In this document: one piece after another, positions 1-12,047 of the stretch | How the letters are laid out: each line of letters begins with the position of its first letter | Numbering within the stretch: position 1 is the first letter of the stretch | Notes under the pieces: generated by a model | Told to the model about the DNA's origin: nothing | The model's input: only the letters and a program-made list of their open reading frames with translations | Database searches by the model: none | Translations under genes and position numbers: made by a program | From: Takakia lepidozioides | Taxonomy: Eukaryota > Streptophyta > Takakiopsida > Takakiales > Takakiaceae | Assembly: GCA_030704615.1 (NCBI GenBank) | Contig: CM060731.1 | Location: forward strand, 16,740,001 to 16,804,000 | Direction: 5' to 3' | DNA length: 64,000 nt

Positions 1-285
1 CAAGCCCATCTCTCTTAGGGTGGGGATCCTACCTTTGAACAATAAACAGATGCAGAGAGGAAAAGGAGATTGTAATTGCCCAATGTGCAGGCAACACTTT
101 CTGATACATTGTCCGGAGCATTCACCAGAGAGTGACCCTCTTCAGGGTTCCTGCACCTCTGTTCACCAACTTTCAAAATCTCGAGACTCAGCCTAAAGCC
201 CTGGCCCTGTTGGGGTCTACCTTTTGGGCTGGTACACACAGCAGATTGATGCTTGTGTGAAGGGTTCTTAGAGGACCTGTTCTTT
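1..285 (+). mobile_element. LINE 3'-region fragment, cut by the window edge
   Basis: This stretch is a diverged copy of the 3' coding part of the LINE that lies at 61430-61730 in this window. Shared landmarks in order are the text around 'cctacctttgaacaa', the cysteine-rich segment, 'tttctgatacattgtccgg', 'aaagccctggccctg' and 'cagcagattgatgcttgtgt'. Similarity fades at about 285, before the end of the full-length element. It lies between the last visible myosin exon and the window edge, so it is most likely intronic in the myosin gene. The frame is broken. Confidence 0.85.
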
Positions 286-444
286 GAGCACATGCAGCTT
301 GGGTGGCACATTTTAATCTTCACAGCATAGGAAAATGCTAGGCACAACTATAGATACGTCCAACCTTGCGGAAAAGGCCAGTATCACCCCATGATTCCAA
401 ACAAAAACAGTACATAATCTAGACATTGTTGAACAATAACATAC

Positions 445-2998
445 CTCTGGTGATGCACACAACTGATAAAAGCAATGATAATTCCTTTCAGGATCGGCAA
501 TCTGGACGACACGGGACCTCTCCAAAAGATACGTTCGAACGGCAGCCCCTGATATCCGGCCGCTTCGATCAAACTGAATCTCCACAAACTTACCGAAACG
601 ACTGAATACAGCATCCACCATTGGCAACCAACAGACACACGTGTAAAAAAGTACGCTGTGCCTCTTTCATCTTTGCTTCAACATAATAACTTTACAGAAA
701 TTTCAAAGTGGCTGAAAGGAGTGGGTCTATCGACAGAACTAAACATCTGTCACCACAAAAGAAAAACTGGACTTAATACAAGCCATACCTTGAGTTATCA
801 TTGCGGACCGTTTTCGCATTTCCAAAAGCTTCAAGAAGTGGGTTGGACTGCAAGACACGCAATATAGCACATCCATTTTATGGTTAAAAGATCTACAGTA
901 TCAGATTACTTCGCTAACACGGAGTGGTTGCATGTTGATGCACAGTCTCCCCCCCAAAGCCAAAGCCACTTTGCTTCCAGTGTCCATATTTGATCACAAC
1001 TCAAAGTTCGTTCCAAATACAACTCGCCTCCCAAACACATCCACAATGTAAGGTGAAAAAGCGAAACCTCGAGAACTTGTTGCTCTACTGTTCGGCCATC
1101 AGTAGCTGCCCGACCACCCATATAGGCCAAATACTGCATGATCAACTTTGTTGTCTCTGTCTTGCCTGCCCCACTCTCTCCACTCACCAGAATGGACTGG
1201 CTTTTCTTCTCATAAACCATTGCCCTGAGTGAATCATTCCATGTAACCCACGTAAGCACAGATTAGCACAGTGATGAACACTCTAGAGACTAGTCAAACC
1301 GCTCAATCTAAGCCAAAAGACTTACAAGTAGCTCCCACACACAATGAGAAATAAAGTTTTAGAGCAAATGGAGGCCTTAAAGGGACAGCTTTATTAACAG
1401 CTAAAATCAGTTCTAGTTGACTGACAAGGTTCATATTGTGATAAAGGGTCTCCTCACAAATCCAAACACAGTAATGTTAACCTCAGGCGCAGGAGAGGGA
1501 GAAGGAAACACTAAAAATCAGTACTTTTCAATACCTGTATGAGGAGTCAGCAACAGCAAACACATGAGGACTCAGTTCCCCCAAGGGTGCGCCTCTATAT
1601 TGCTCCATCATGTGATTGTCGTACAGATGTGGAAGCTTGGCAAATGGATTCACAGCAATCAAGATGTTGCCTGTGTAGGTCTGTCATTGCAAAGAAAAGA
1701 TTGAGATTGGCACTCCCATAAGAAAAAAGTAACATATTGCTACGCTTGCAAAACAAAGGCTGGCTATATAAGGTTAATGTTGCACCCCTGCACTCAGCCA
1801 AGTGTGGCACACCAAGAAAACAAAAGCAGAGATAGAGCGACTCACATAAATCTCATCCAGTTCATATCTACTGGCAAGATTGTACAAGACACCTGGCTCG
1901 TGGAGGTATGCCAGCTTTGTCATGTCATCCACTCCCACAGGCTGTGCATCGGGATCCTTTGATTGCACATTGACCACGGATGCAACCACCTGCAAGTCAC
2001 AAGCACAACTTTGGCAAACCTAAGTTTCTGAAAGAGACAAATCCTCATATAGGAAACACTGTAGACTGCACTTTGTGCAGTAGCGTGTCATTGGCAATGG
2101 GCGCCAAGTGGCCCCTTATGAGACAGTCTTCCAGACCGTTTTCGATCATTTATTCACTTCCCTCACACACATATCCCAATAAATCAGCACAACATTGCCA
2201 GAGATCTTCCACAAAATGAGAATCCATACTGACTGGTGAGATGCACCATTGTGTCAAGCAGGCCCCACACTAGTAGAGAAGTCCACCATATATGTGGTAT
2301 CCAGCAGGGCTGCTGGTTCTTCGAAAGACTCCACCCAATGATTGAGCATACACATCAACAGCGACTCCATCATTGGCATCAAACTTAGGCACAGACATCC
2401 TTCAGCTTCTAACTCTAACTCAAGTAACATCTTGGGAACTCAACAGCAGAGACAATACTTCTACTAGTATCATCCTGTGAGAATTTGCCGAATTCCCTGC
2501 AAGTGTGGGGGAAAATGAGTGATGACAATGACAGCTATCATGATACAATTGTCACACTGAGGACTGCATAAATGAGTGTAATAGAATGCAAAGCCAACTA
2601 TCATTTCAGAAGGTAGTGTTTTCTGTATATTGCTTAGTGAAATAGAAATAGCCATGTATACTTTCCTAAATCTTTGAATAAACTTTGAAACCGTGTTATG
2701 ACATGTAAGCTCACAACCTAAACTCAAGCTCACGCAACAATATTCCATCATGAGCAGGAGTGGTCACAAACCACACGACTACATATCAAGTTGAACCAAT
2801 GTTCAGAAACAATAGGGCTTTTCACCATTGCCGACATATCGCAAAGTAACTGAAAGAGAATATACTCACGGTTTTTCCCTTGATAGTACAAGCCTTCACT
2901 TGCTTGCCATCCGTCTCGAGCACCTCTGCTTCCACCCAAGCCAACTGCGGATCCTCCACCCATACTTGGGATCCGACAGTGATGTTGATTGCAGTCGC
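445..2998 (-). CDS. class XI myosin heavy chain, N-terminal motor part (gene continues beyond the left edge)
   Basis: Actin-based motor ATPase that drives organelle transport and cytoplasmic streaming. Six exons can be joined in phase on the minus strand: 2998-2870, 1989-1846, 1680-1535, 1224-1068, 847-789 and 601-445, all bounded by GT-AG. They encode in order the SH3-like N-terminal segment ([19 protein letters not shown]), the [18 protein letters not shown] and [20 protein letters not shown] segments, [20 protein letters not shown], the P-loop GESGAGKT, the loop-1 region ending [26 protein letters not shown] (switch I) and [20 protein letters not shown]. This order and wording are those of plant myosin XI rather than myosin VIII. 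The exon carrying the start codon was not found; in plant myosin XI genes it can be very short, and it should lie between 3000 and about 5700. The rest of the motor, IQ motifs, coiled coil and globular tail lie outside the window. Confidence 0.92.
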
Positions 2999-5900
2999 CT
3001 GTAAAATCTCAACCCTTTTTCATAAGCAATGGGCATTGGAAGACTGGCTCCATTTTCAATTCATATATGAGCGAGATAAATCACGGACACCTTCATGTGA
3101 GGAACTTCTCCTCTCAAAGTTCATATCTCTCTCCATCTAGGGAAGCTGCAAAGCACAAGAGACCCTCTGGCACTTTAAACACATAGTACCCCATTGACTC
3201 TTTCTATTCCAGACAACTTCAGCATACATCTTGACCACTCTCATGTACATGGAATCGGTGACCCTGTAAATGAGGGCTCCTTGTCTAGCTGCCTGTACAC
3301 CGTCTGCTGCTCTTCGTTGAATCCCTGGAAGCTGAATAGACGTGTGCTACACTAAGCTCTCTGAATCATGCATAGTATCCACAATGACCCATATAATAAA
3401 CGCAACCAAAAGGTCAAAAAACCCAGTGTCCATCTCTCTCATAGACCAAGCATTGCAGATGGTGAGGAGAACACTACCACAGAACAAGGGAGTCACAGAA
3501 AAAGAAAGCTCGGACCCTTTCAACTTGCAAATATACAGCATACCTAGCTACAGACCCCGACTGCCACAGTCCTTAACACTACCAAAACACTGAAGGGACC
3601 TCGCTAGCCGTAACTGAAGCTGACCATGTTCAAAGAGCTATGTGGTAGTTCAATCCCTGAGTATTTTGTGCACAACACGAATGAAAAACTGATACAAACC
3701 TCCATGGCATATATCAATGTGAAAGCCTAGTCAACTCTGAACTCATACTTGAGAGGTAACGGTAGATTAGCAGGTAGCCACATCCAAGGTAAAGAAGCAC
3801 ATGAGATGAAAACGAAGGCATCCGGACAAAACAACAAGGAGAAGAAACAACAACAAAAGGAAGGACTCCAGAAAGAATGCAGTCTCATCACTGATTTAAC
3901 ATGTTAACGGCTTGGAACGCAAAGCCTACCAGTCAGAAGGGGAAAATGTACAACTTAGCTGCACCTAGAGACCTTAAGTTAGTCTTCGACCCAAAATAAA
4001 AATGATGGTCCTGTGAGGCAAAAATATATTACAATATGGTCCAGGCAAACCTAACTAAAGTTACTCTGATTTTGCATTCCACAAGAATACATTAAGTCAC
4101 TGATGTATTACAGGAACTCACAACTGCGCTGATGGAGTTGGAGAAGGGCAAACGAGAAAGAAATAAAGACTGACAAACCAAGTATTAAAGATGTTAGGGT
4201 AGCAGAAGCACTCGAGAACAGGTAGCTAATCAAAGCTCCAGAGCAACTAGCAGTGCGCTCTTAATTTTGAGAGCAACCCCGCATTGGCTAACATTACTGC
4301 CTCAACATCTGCACTTCAGAAGTGCTCACAAGAGGTGAAGTTGCATTTATGCATTGCAAACTTCCTTGATCCATAACAGTGATCCAATCTGTCATCATGG
4401 ATAATTAGGAATGGTATTTTTCTTACAAATTAGAGATCTGGATTCATATCTGATCCAATCCCTGAAAGCACAACAAACCAGGTAGTCGACCATTCTGATT
4501 GAGAAATATAAATTGGAAGTAATTTGCGATATGGTTGTTGGAAAGCAAATATGTTGCAATACACACCAAAAGGCAAGGAAGCTTCTTCAGGTAAGATTCT
4601 GATCAACACAATATGTGTGCACACGAACCAATTGAGTGCTTCATTTTCCAGCTACACGAATTAAGGTTAATGCAGTCCAGAAACACCATCAGAGTTAGAT
4701 GCCAGGACCAAGACTATCTTGGCCACCGAAGCAAAAGATCCCTTCTCCCTCCCCGTCCTGCTGCCCCACAAGTTGTAGTCCCCTACAACTCTCACCCTTC
4801 CCTCAACGTCACTCCCTTCGACATACTTGCATCCAGAGGTACTTTGGAAGCACTGATGACTCCTCAATCCCGTAGCAACACTTTAAATTGACTTCTTTTG
4901 TCTGATCGTACTTTACTCTCCTTGAACCTTGGCCCTTCTCATAGGCAATCTGTCGAAAAAAAGCAGGCGGCCTTTGCTCCTTCCCCTGGCTCGTAAAGAA
5001 TGTCAGAACCAGAAACAAATGCACGAAAACAACCCTTTCACAACAAGAAATCATCGGCAAGGTAACCGAAACCAACCATGAGTGGCTAGCGAGCTCCGCT
5101 GCAGACAAGGGCTCTCTCAGATGAGGGTTTGCATAGCCACACAACGAAAACCTGCCGCGATAACCCCACAATCTTTGCACCCCTTGGCACTTCCTCGCAC
5201 TCTTTCCAGGCCTCACAAACAAACTACGCTTCCAAACAAATATCTGTAGCGGTCATCAGCTATGCTGAACATCTATCCTGACAGTTGAGCTTGCCCTAGA
5301 GCTTCAAAGCGCCTCCTCAAGCCGGTCCAAACTCCAAACTCCCTAGCCCATCTCACCGCCACATCTCTGCTTCGTCTCACCGCCTATCCCTCCTGCAAGC
5401 CCCTCCACCGCTCCAACCACCGCCGCTTCTACACTACCCCCAGATCGCTCTCGTCCCTCAAACGCCCTGTCAGCACACCAACTTCTCCAGCTTGCACTAA
5501 AATTCCTACGTGCTGTCCATACTCCTCGGAAACTCGAACTTCTCTTCAATTCCTTCCCCTGCCCCCAAGACTTTTTCAAACAATTACTGGAAATCCCATG
5601 CAAACTGAGAGCCAGGCAACCGACGCAGCTGCAGCCGATACCTCATTATGTCAGTTTGCGCGAGAAGAAGGCAGAGAAGGCCATGTGAGGAGGGAAAGTT
5701 TTACTGCTGAGAATGTACAACTCTAGGGCACCAGCCGTGATGTCCCCCCTTTCAACCCCCTTTCCAGGGAGTTGGGCGCCAAATTAGTCCGACCAAACCG
5801 GAGGTTTATGCTTTGCTTACTTCATCATTCCTTCCCTCGCACACCATGATCGCTCTCACCCAATCAAACACTCCAACATTACTGTCTTTCAATGCACTGA

Positions 5901-6268
5901 TCCGTGGGTTGTGTTGTCCTAAAGAATGATACTTGGGTTGCTGTCATTCCTCCGAATTACTCCAGAGACACAAGCTGTTTTCGAGCTACAAAGATTACAT
6001 TAGTGCTCGAGACTTGGACTCTTGCCAGCCACTCCGTGCCAAAAACTTTTATATCATTGAAGAAAGCGAGATGGAGTGCAATTGTTTCGCAGGGTGGAGG
6101 CCAAGATTGCTGGGGTTTTGAACACGGAACTAGCTACCCACTTCGAAATTTGAAGGAATTTGGGGGTACTGTACACAGTGTAGTGGTGATGATGGCGGCT
6201 GGTTGCTCTTTATGGGATGTCAACGCTCTGTGACTTCGATCTTTGTTTGAGGCAGAAGATCTGGGGTG
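2999..6268. promoter_or_regulatory. divergent 5' region between myosin XI (-) and the PDI-like gene (+)
   Basis: About 3.3 kb separate the first recognisable myosin exon from the ATG of the PDI-like gene. It must contain the myosin start exon, its first intron, and the two promoters. The part at 5340-5700 is richer in C and G and looks like 5' UTR or promoter DNA. I see no convincing TATA box. Open frames at 4809-5222 and 5343-5603 (minus) have no recognisable product. A coding-like minus-strand stretch at 3331-3130 is described among the findings. Confidence 0.4.
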
Positions 6269-9200
6269 ATGGCGTGCAGGTTGTGGATCGTCTTCTTGCT
6301 GGTGCTGCTGGTGGGGCAGGCAGCGGGGAATGTTGTTGAAGGAGGGGCGAATGCTGCTGAGAATGAGGTAGAGGATGAGTATGACGAGTTGGAGGACTGG
6401 GAAGACTTGGAGGATGAGGGGGAGGGGGAGGAGGTGGAGGGGAGCCCTAGGGCGGCAATCATGGGACGCGCTCAGAAGCTGATGGTAGATGTGACTGACC
6501 AGAATGTGGATCGCGTGATGGGTGCTCACGAAATTGTGTTATTGCTAGGATATGCGCCGTGGTGCACTCGCAGCTCAGCATTGATGCCTGAATTTGCTGC
6601 AGTGGCTACCACTCTGTTTGAAAGCGGGAGCAACGTGCTGTTGGCCAAACTTGACGCCACTAACAATCCCAGAGCTGCATCCCGGTACAAGGTTAAAGGT
6701 TTTCCCACTCTTCTCTTCATCACAAACGGGACAGAGCAGCTCTACAACGGTGGGCACAGAAGGTTAGTGCTCCCCACTTTGTCTTTATCGTGTTCCAGCA
6801 CCAGTAGCTCCCTCTCTCTCTTACTTTTTCAACGCCGCCTGCCTCTCTCCCGTTGCATGAACGGGGAGAGCTCGTGGGACAAGAATGCATCGCATATAGA
6901 GAAATCTACAACAGAAAACCAGGCCGAAAGCATGAAGACGGAGCACCTCGAAAATGTCAGCTGCCAGGAACTTGTTCAACTGCAAAACGAAATGGCCAAG
7001 GGATGAACCGCATCTCAAGAGACAGTCGCATCAGCCTTACAATGTTAATCAGGTTGCAATGGATCTTTGTAAGGGAGCCCAGTTTCACTTCGTTTTTGGG
7101 AATTGAGGGAGAATTTCCAGCCAGAAAGGTTGAGATTTGAGGGCAATGCCCACATTGCTGCACCATGAGGCATTTGCCAGCATGTAGTTGAAGATTGATA
7201 AATTTGTGTTCATGTCCTTGCCTGAGAAAGTGGGAGATGAAGAGTATCTCTTGGAAGGACTTGTCTTCAAGCCTTTCACTCGATTATGAAAGACCCTCAT
7301 GAATATCAGAATGCTGAATGTGCAGGGATGAAATTGTGAATTGGGTACGGAAAAGGACGGGTTTTGCCGCAACCACCATTTTGACTAAGGATGAGGCGAA
7401 AACTTTCATGAGCAAGAATGGGACAGCAGTTATTGGTTTCTTTGACACATTTGAGGTAAAAACTTCATTAGATTGACCTAGTATTGACTTGTTGCAGACA
7501 TGTGCCAACTTATTTCCAGCGAGGGTGTTTGTAGTGATGACTGTCGATTGTTAAGCAATCGACTGGTGAGTGTGCCAGGCAACAGTTGACACCTAGGTAT
7601 GAGGGAAGTGACTTACAGTTCTCTTGTCAGGGACCAGAGTATGAAGCATTTATAGCTGCAGCCGAGGAGGAAGACGGAACAGAGTTCGTGCAAACTACCA
7701 GTCCTGAAGTTGCACAGATGTTTATGAAGCCACCTTCTATAACATTGCACAAGCAGGAACCTGACTACTTCAATTCTTTTGGTAAGGCCTAGTTACACAT
7801 ACTTCTTGGGTTTTCTTCGTCAAGGTTGAGTACAAGAACTGAGCCTCTGATGAACAACATTTATTGTCTAGGTAATGGTTTTGGGAATTTATAGTGATTT
7901 GGGTATTGGCCTTTAGCCTGAGAGTCTCGGAGTATATATATATATATATGTTTCCTGTCCTTGGAGAAGTTCTAAAGTCTGACATGTTCAGAGGTTATAG
8001 GTATCTAAGTTCGTGAAACCTAGTATGGCTGGAGCTTTGATGTGAAGTCAGCAACCAGTCATTATCTGGCAAGATGTGGAAGGATGGCTTATTGTGAAGC
8101 ATGGGCAAGGTACTGCAGATGGCATCTACAACAAGGTGGAAATTAGATCATTCGTGGAGCTGAACAAGCACCCTCTCGTCACACACTTGAGTTCAGGCAA
8201 TGTTGGCAAAGTTTACTCAAGCCCAATCAAGTACCATGTGCGTCTCATCTTTGACGTAGTTCTAAAATGAGCGTGCTAATGTGTTCGTATATTGTATGTT
8301 TCTTTGTGTAGATTTGTTCAAATGACATACAACTAGTACTTTTAGGGAGGTAACTGACGAAGGCATTGTTTCTGGGTTAGGTTATACTTTTCGCCGACTC
8401 CGAGGACTATGTGTCTGTGCAACCATTTTACCAAGCTGCAGCTAAGGACTTCAAGGGCAAGGTTTCACCCATATGTCGTCCTAACCAGTCTTTGCTTCTT
8501 GTCTGGTCCTATCAAGTTCTCAGTTGGGTGTGTCTCTACATGTTTTTGGTTGTAGGTTGCCCTTTTAGTGTAGTTACAGTTTAAGGCATGATAGGATGCT
8601 GGTTTTCGCTCAATGTCAGTTGTGAGCATTTTCAGTGAGTGCAGTATTGGCAAGTGCATAAGGATTAGCCACTTATGAATCTTGCTTAACCTTAGCACCC
8701 AGCAGGTTGAGTACTCATTGGGTTGTTAATCTTTCTGCAGGTCATGTTTATGGTCGTGGATCTAGCAGATGAAGATTTTTCCAGGCCAATGCTTGCTCTC
8801 TATGGATTAACTGATAAATTAACTGTAAGTGGAGGCTCAAAAGTGTGGTCAGCTGCAAGACTTTTGTGATTTCTCCATGTCATCACCATATTCACAGTGT
8901 ACTAATAGCCTTACAAGTAGTGGCAGATACATGGACACATTTGTCTCTGATAGTTAAATGTTGGATGTACTATTAATAACAGAATATCTGTGAAGCAAGT
9001 TTTTCTGGAGCAAGCTGTTGGCTGAAATGTTTTGATGTCTTCTTTAGTGGATGCTCATGATGGGAAACTGTTGTCTCGGTTGCAAAAGGTGGTCGGATTT
9101 CACAACGGCGATGGCTCTAGGTACCTTCTGGACTCGGTAGTAACGGCCAACAGTTTGAAGGTGAACTTCCTGGCTTTAGCAGCGTGTTCTGGCTCTCAGC

Positions 9201-12047
9201 ATGTAGAAGATTCTTGTTGTTCAACTGATTATGGAAGGAGTTTAACTGTGAAGCTGATTAAAGGATAAACTAAGCTACGCTGGATTTCTGAAATTCTAAG
9301 TGATTACAAAATTCTGAAGATAGTCTGCATGTAAGCTGACCATATACCTGTTGGATGTTCATGACTACCTTGAATTGTCCAATGTGTCAGGCTTTCGCAT
9401 CAGATTTTTTGGATGGGAAATTACCACTACATTACAAATCTGCAGCAGTTCCCACAGAGGTAATTCAGTTTTATGCTGCTCCTACCTAGATCAGCAGGAG
9501 GTAGCTGAAATTGTGTCATATACTTTCTATGTGAGTATCTAGAGATAGTGGAGGATTTGGCACTGCTGACTTCGTTGGCCTCAGCTGAGTGCATGGGGGG
9601 GCTTGTATCTCTCTAAATTTTCTTGGCAGTGTTTTGTTTGAAGAGTCTTCAGGGTTCGATGTGTCATGCGAACCACAATGTGTGAGGAGGTTGACAGCCA
9701 ATCTTTGAAATCGATTGAGATAAACCTGACTATGTTTGCAATTACTTAGCAATAGACATTCTTTCAACTTCCAAAACTCTTTATTTGTGTTTCACAATCC
9801 TGCAGGATGGAGGAGTGGTCAAAATTGTTGTAGGGAAGACCTTTGATGCAATTGTGCTGGACAAATCCAAGGATGTCTTCATTCAGGTAGATCTTTTTCT
9901 TTCACTCTGGTTACGAATGACTAGAATTACTCTTAAAGCTGGAACACACGGCCTTCTCCCTTGTTGCTACATCCAGTGTGGTTGCTAGGTCCATGTCACA
10001 ATGAGTAGTTTGAGTAGTATTTCACATATCTGTCAGCTGAGATTGTGAGGTTAACGAGCATGACAACACCATGGGAGTTCTGTGGGTCTGTGGTTGGGGT
10101 TGGGGTTCACATGAAGCAGGTATACACACCATGGTGTGTGGCGTGTGATAAGGTGAATCAAGTGTTTGAGAAGCTGGCACGGCATGTGAAAGGAGTGCCT
10201 TCGCTGGTCCTAGCGAAGATTGATGCCTCTGCCAATGAACATCGTCTTCTCCAGGTTACTTCCTCTCTGTTTCAATCTGCTAAAACTTGAAGGAGCAGTG
10301 TCTTGATGTCATGTGGAGTGAAGTGTATGGTCATCTGTTGGTGCCATATTTGTGGGAACTTATGCTTTCAATCTGATTTGTGAGGGGAGTGTTAGCCATG
10401 CAGAAATCGGAGTTGGTAATCATCCTGGGCTTGAATCCATGTGAGGCAATTCCTGGGGAACAGCTTTCTTTTTTAAGACATTTGAGCAAGCTGCATATAA
10501 TTCATAACACTTCATCAGAATAGATAAATATTTAATTACAACAGATTGCCAAGCTGTTTTTGCAACAATGTGTTACTTTGTCACAGGAATTGTTTCCCCT
10601 AAATATCTACTTTCTCATGTTTCGCAAACTGTGTTGACGGTGGTTTAAGAGCTTTTGCTGGTGCAGTATGCTAGTACTTGTGTCGAAGGATAACACACAA
10701 ACATGGCAGCTTATTAGGAGTAATCTAAGGTCTTGTTTAATAAAAAGATAGGGACATTGTTACGCAGGTGCATAACTATCCAGCATTGCTCTTCTTCCCT
10801 GCAGGCAACAAAGACAGTCCTCCGGTAAGCGTGCCTTCAAGCTTCATATTTTTGTTGACTGTGTATGTCATCTTTTTGCACTTGCCTTGCATCCAGAAGA
10901 GGTTTCTGGGTCCTTGCATAGGGATGCAAGTTAGTAGAGGGCGAGAGCGAGGGACAGTAATTAAAGCCTAGGTAGTTGTGTTCAGATGTTAAAAACTCCA
11001 CTGTGTGCTTTGGCTATGATGTACCTTGTAAGATGCCCCTCAGAGCCCTCAAGCCAATCATAGAGGTTCTTGCAACCAACCATAAGGAAAGAGTGAAGCT
11101 AGAGATTGTATGCAGGAGCTATTATAAGGTTTTGGTAGAAAGACACCATCTGGTAAAAGGATTAAGTTTCACTAAAATAGGGATGGAGGAATGAAGAGCC
11201 ATTTCCCTTGAGCATATTCTCCTACACGCATTCATTGATATGGTTTATAGATCTGTGTTAAGGCACTAGCAACATGTGGATATTTGCACTGTAGGTATTG
11301 GCACCTGCTCGCTCAAGCTTGAGACAATTTTTGCAGTTTCTTAGAGACCAAGCGACTATCCCCTTCAATCTGTCCACGGTAGATGGAAAGAAGTCTGAGG
11401 CTGGCAAGGCTGACGCTAAGGCTGTCGAAGTTACTGTTGATGCTCAAGATCAGTCCATGACAAATAAATCATTGAAAGATGATGTCAAGGCTGATGGATT
11501 AGATGGCATGGCTCCTAGAGATCATGCTGGGGTTGATCCATCATTGGAAGATGATATCAGGGCAGATAAAGAGACTGCAGCTGCTACATTTGGGGCCAAG
11601 CAACAACCGGAAGATGAGGTGAAGGCAGATGAGGAAGCTGCTAAGGATCTTCTAGACCACTCCACCAATCAATCATCAGAAGATGACAAGAAGGCACATG
11701 AAGAGGATATGGTTGCTCGAGATCGCTCCATGATTGATCAACCTTTGAAAGGTGATGTCAAGGCAGATGAAGGTGCTCTGTCTCCTAGAGAGCACTCAGT
11801 CACAGATCAATCATCCAAAGTTGATATCGCGGATGATGAAGAAGATACCATGGCTACTACAGATCAGTCAGTGGTTGATCACTCATCAAATGATGATGTT
11901 GAGGCAGATGAGGAAAATGCTATGGCTGCATTGTCGGTATCTGTGACTCAGCAGTCGTCAAAAAAGTATATGGAGGAAGATGAAGTTGTTGTGGCTGCTA
12001 AAGAGAAGTCTGCGAGTGATCAATCATCACCAAATGATGAGCTCTGA
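6269..12047 (+). CDS. ER-resident PDI-like protein, PDIL1-5/PDIL1-6 type, with acidic repeat tail and NDEL terminus
   Basis: Thioredoxin-fold protein of the ER lumen, expected to act in disulfide exchange or chaperoning. Twelve exons join in phase: 6269-6762, 7326-7455, 7631-7781, 8074-8237, 8381-8461, 8741-8824, 9089-9160, 9391-9459, 9806-9886, 10120-10254, 10768-10824 and 11295-12047, giving 756 residues. The start is the ATG at 6269, which gives a signal peptide (about residues 1-20); an acidic stretch follows (about 27-55). The first thioredoxin domain has WCTRS (Cys99, Ser102), lacking the second cysteine as in Arabidopsis PDIL1-5/1-6. Two redox-inactive middle domains follow (for example KVYSSPIKYHVILFADSEDY). 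The last domain has TPWCVACDKV (Cys448, Cys451) and AKIDASANEH. The last exon adds about 200 acidic residues in nine repeats and ends NDEL, a KDEL-type retrieval signal. The tail is unusual for this subfamily. Identity is confident; exon 7's acceptor (9089) was chosen because it restores alignment to the family. Confidence 0.9.
7933..7949. repeat. (TA)n microsatellite
   Basis: Short TA tract in intron 3 of the PDI-like gene. Confidence 0.9.
11469..12047 (+). repeat. degenerate 63-72 bp coding tandem repeat (acidic tail of the PDI-like protein)
   Basis: Nine units start near 11469, 11541, 11604, 11673, 11742, 11811, 11883, 11955 and 12024. Each begins with a decapeptide such as SLKDDVKAD, SLEDDIRAD, QPEDEVKAD or SSNDDVEAD, followed by 12-14 more variable residues. 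All spacings are multiples of three. The last unit is cut short at SSPNDEL and stop. Confidence 0.85.

Noticed and set aside
5080-5100. ATG followed by GTTGGT on the minus strand as the myosin start exon
   Set aside because: The position is plausible for a tiny first exon, but the donor is weak and nothing else supports it.
5343-5603. 86-residue minus-strand open frame near the myosin/PDI promoters
   Set aside because: Arg/Gly/Trp-rich composition is what GC-rich 5' UTR DNA gives by chance. It does not join in phase to the myosin exons in any way I could find.
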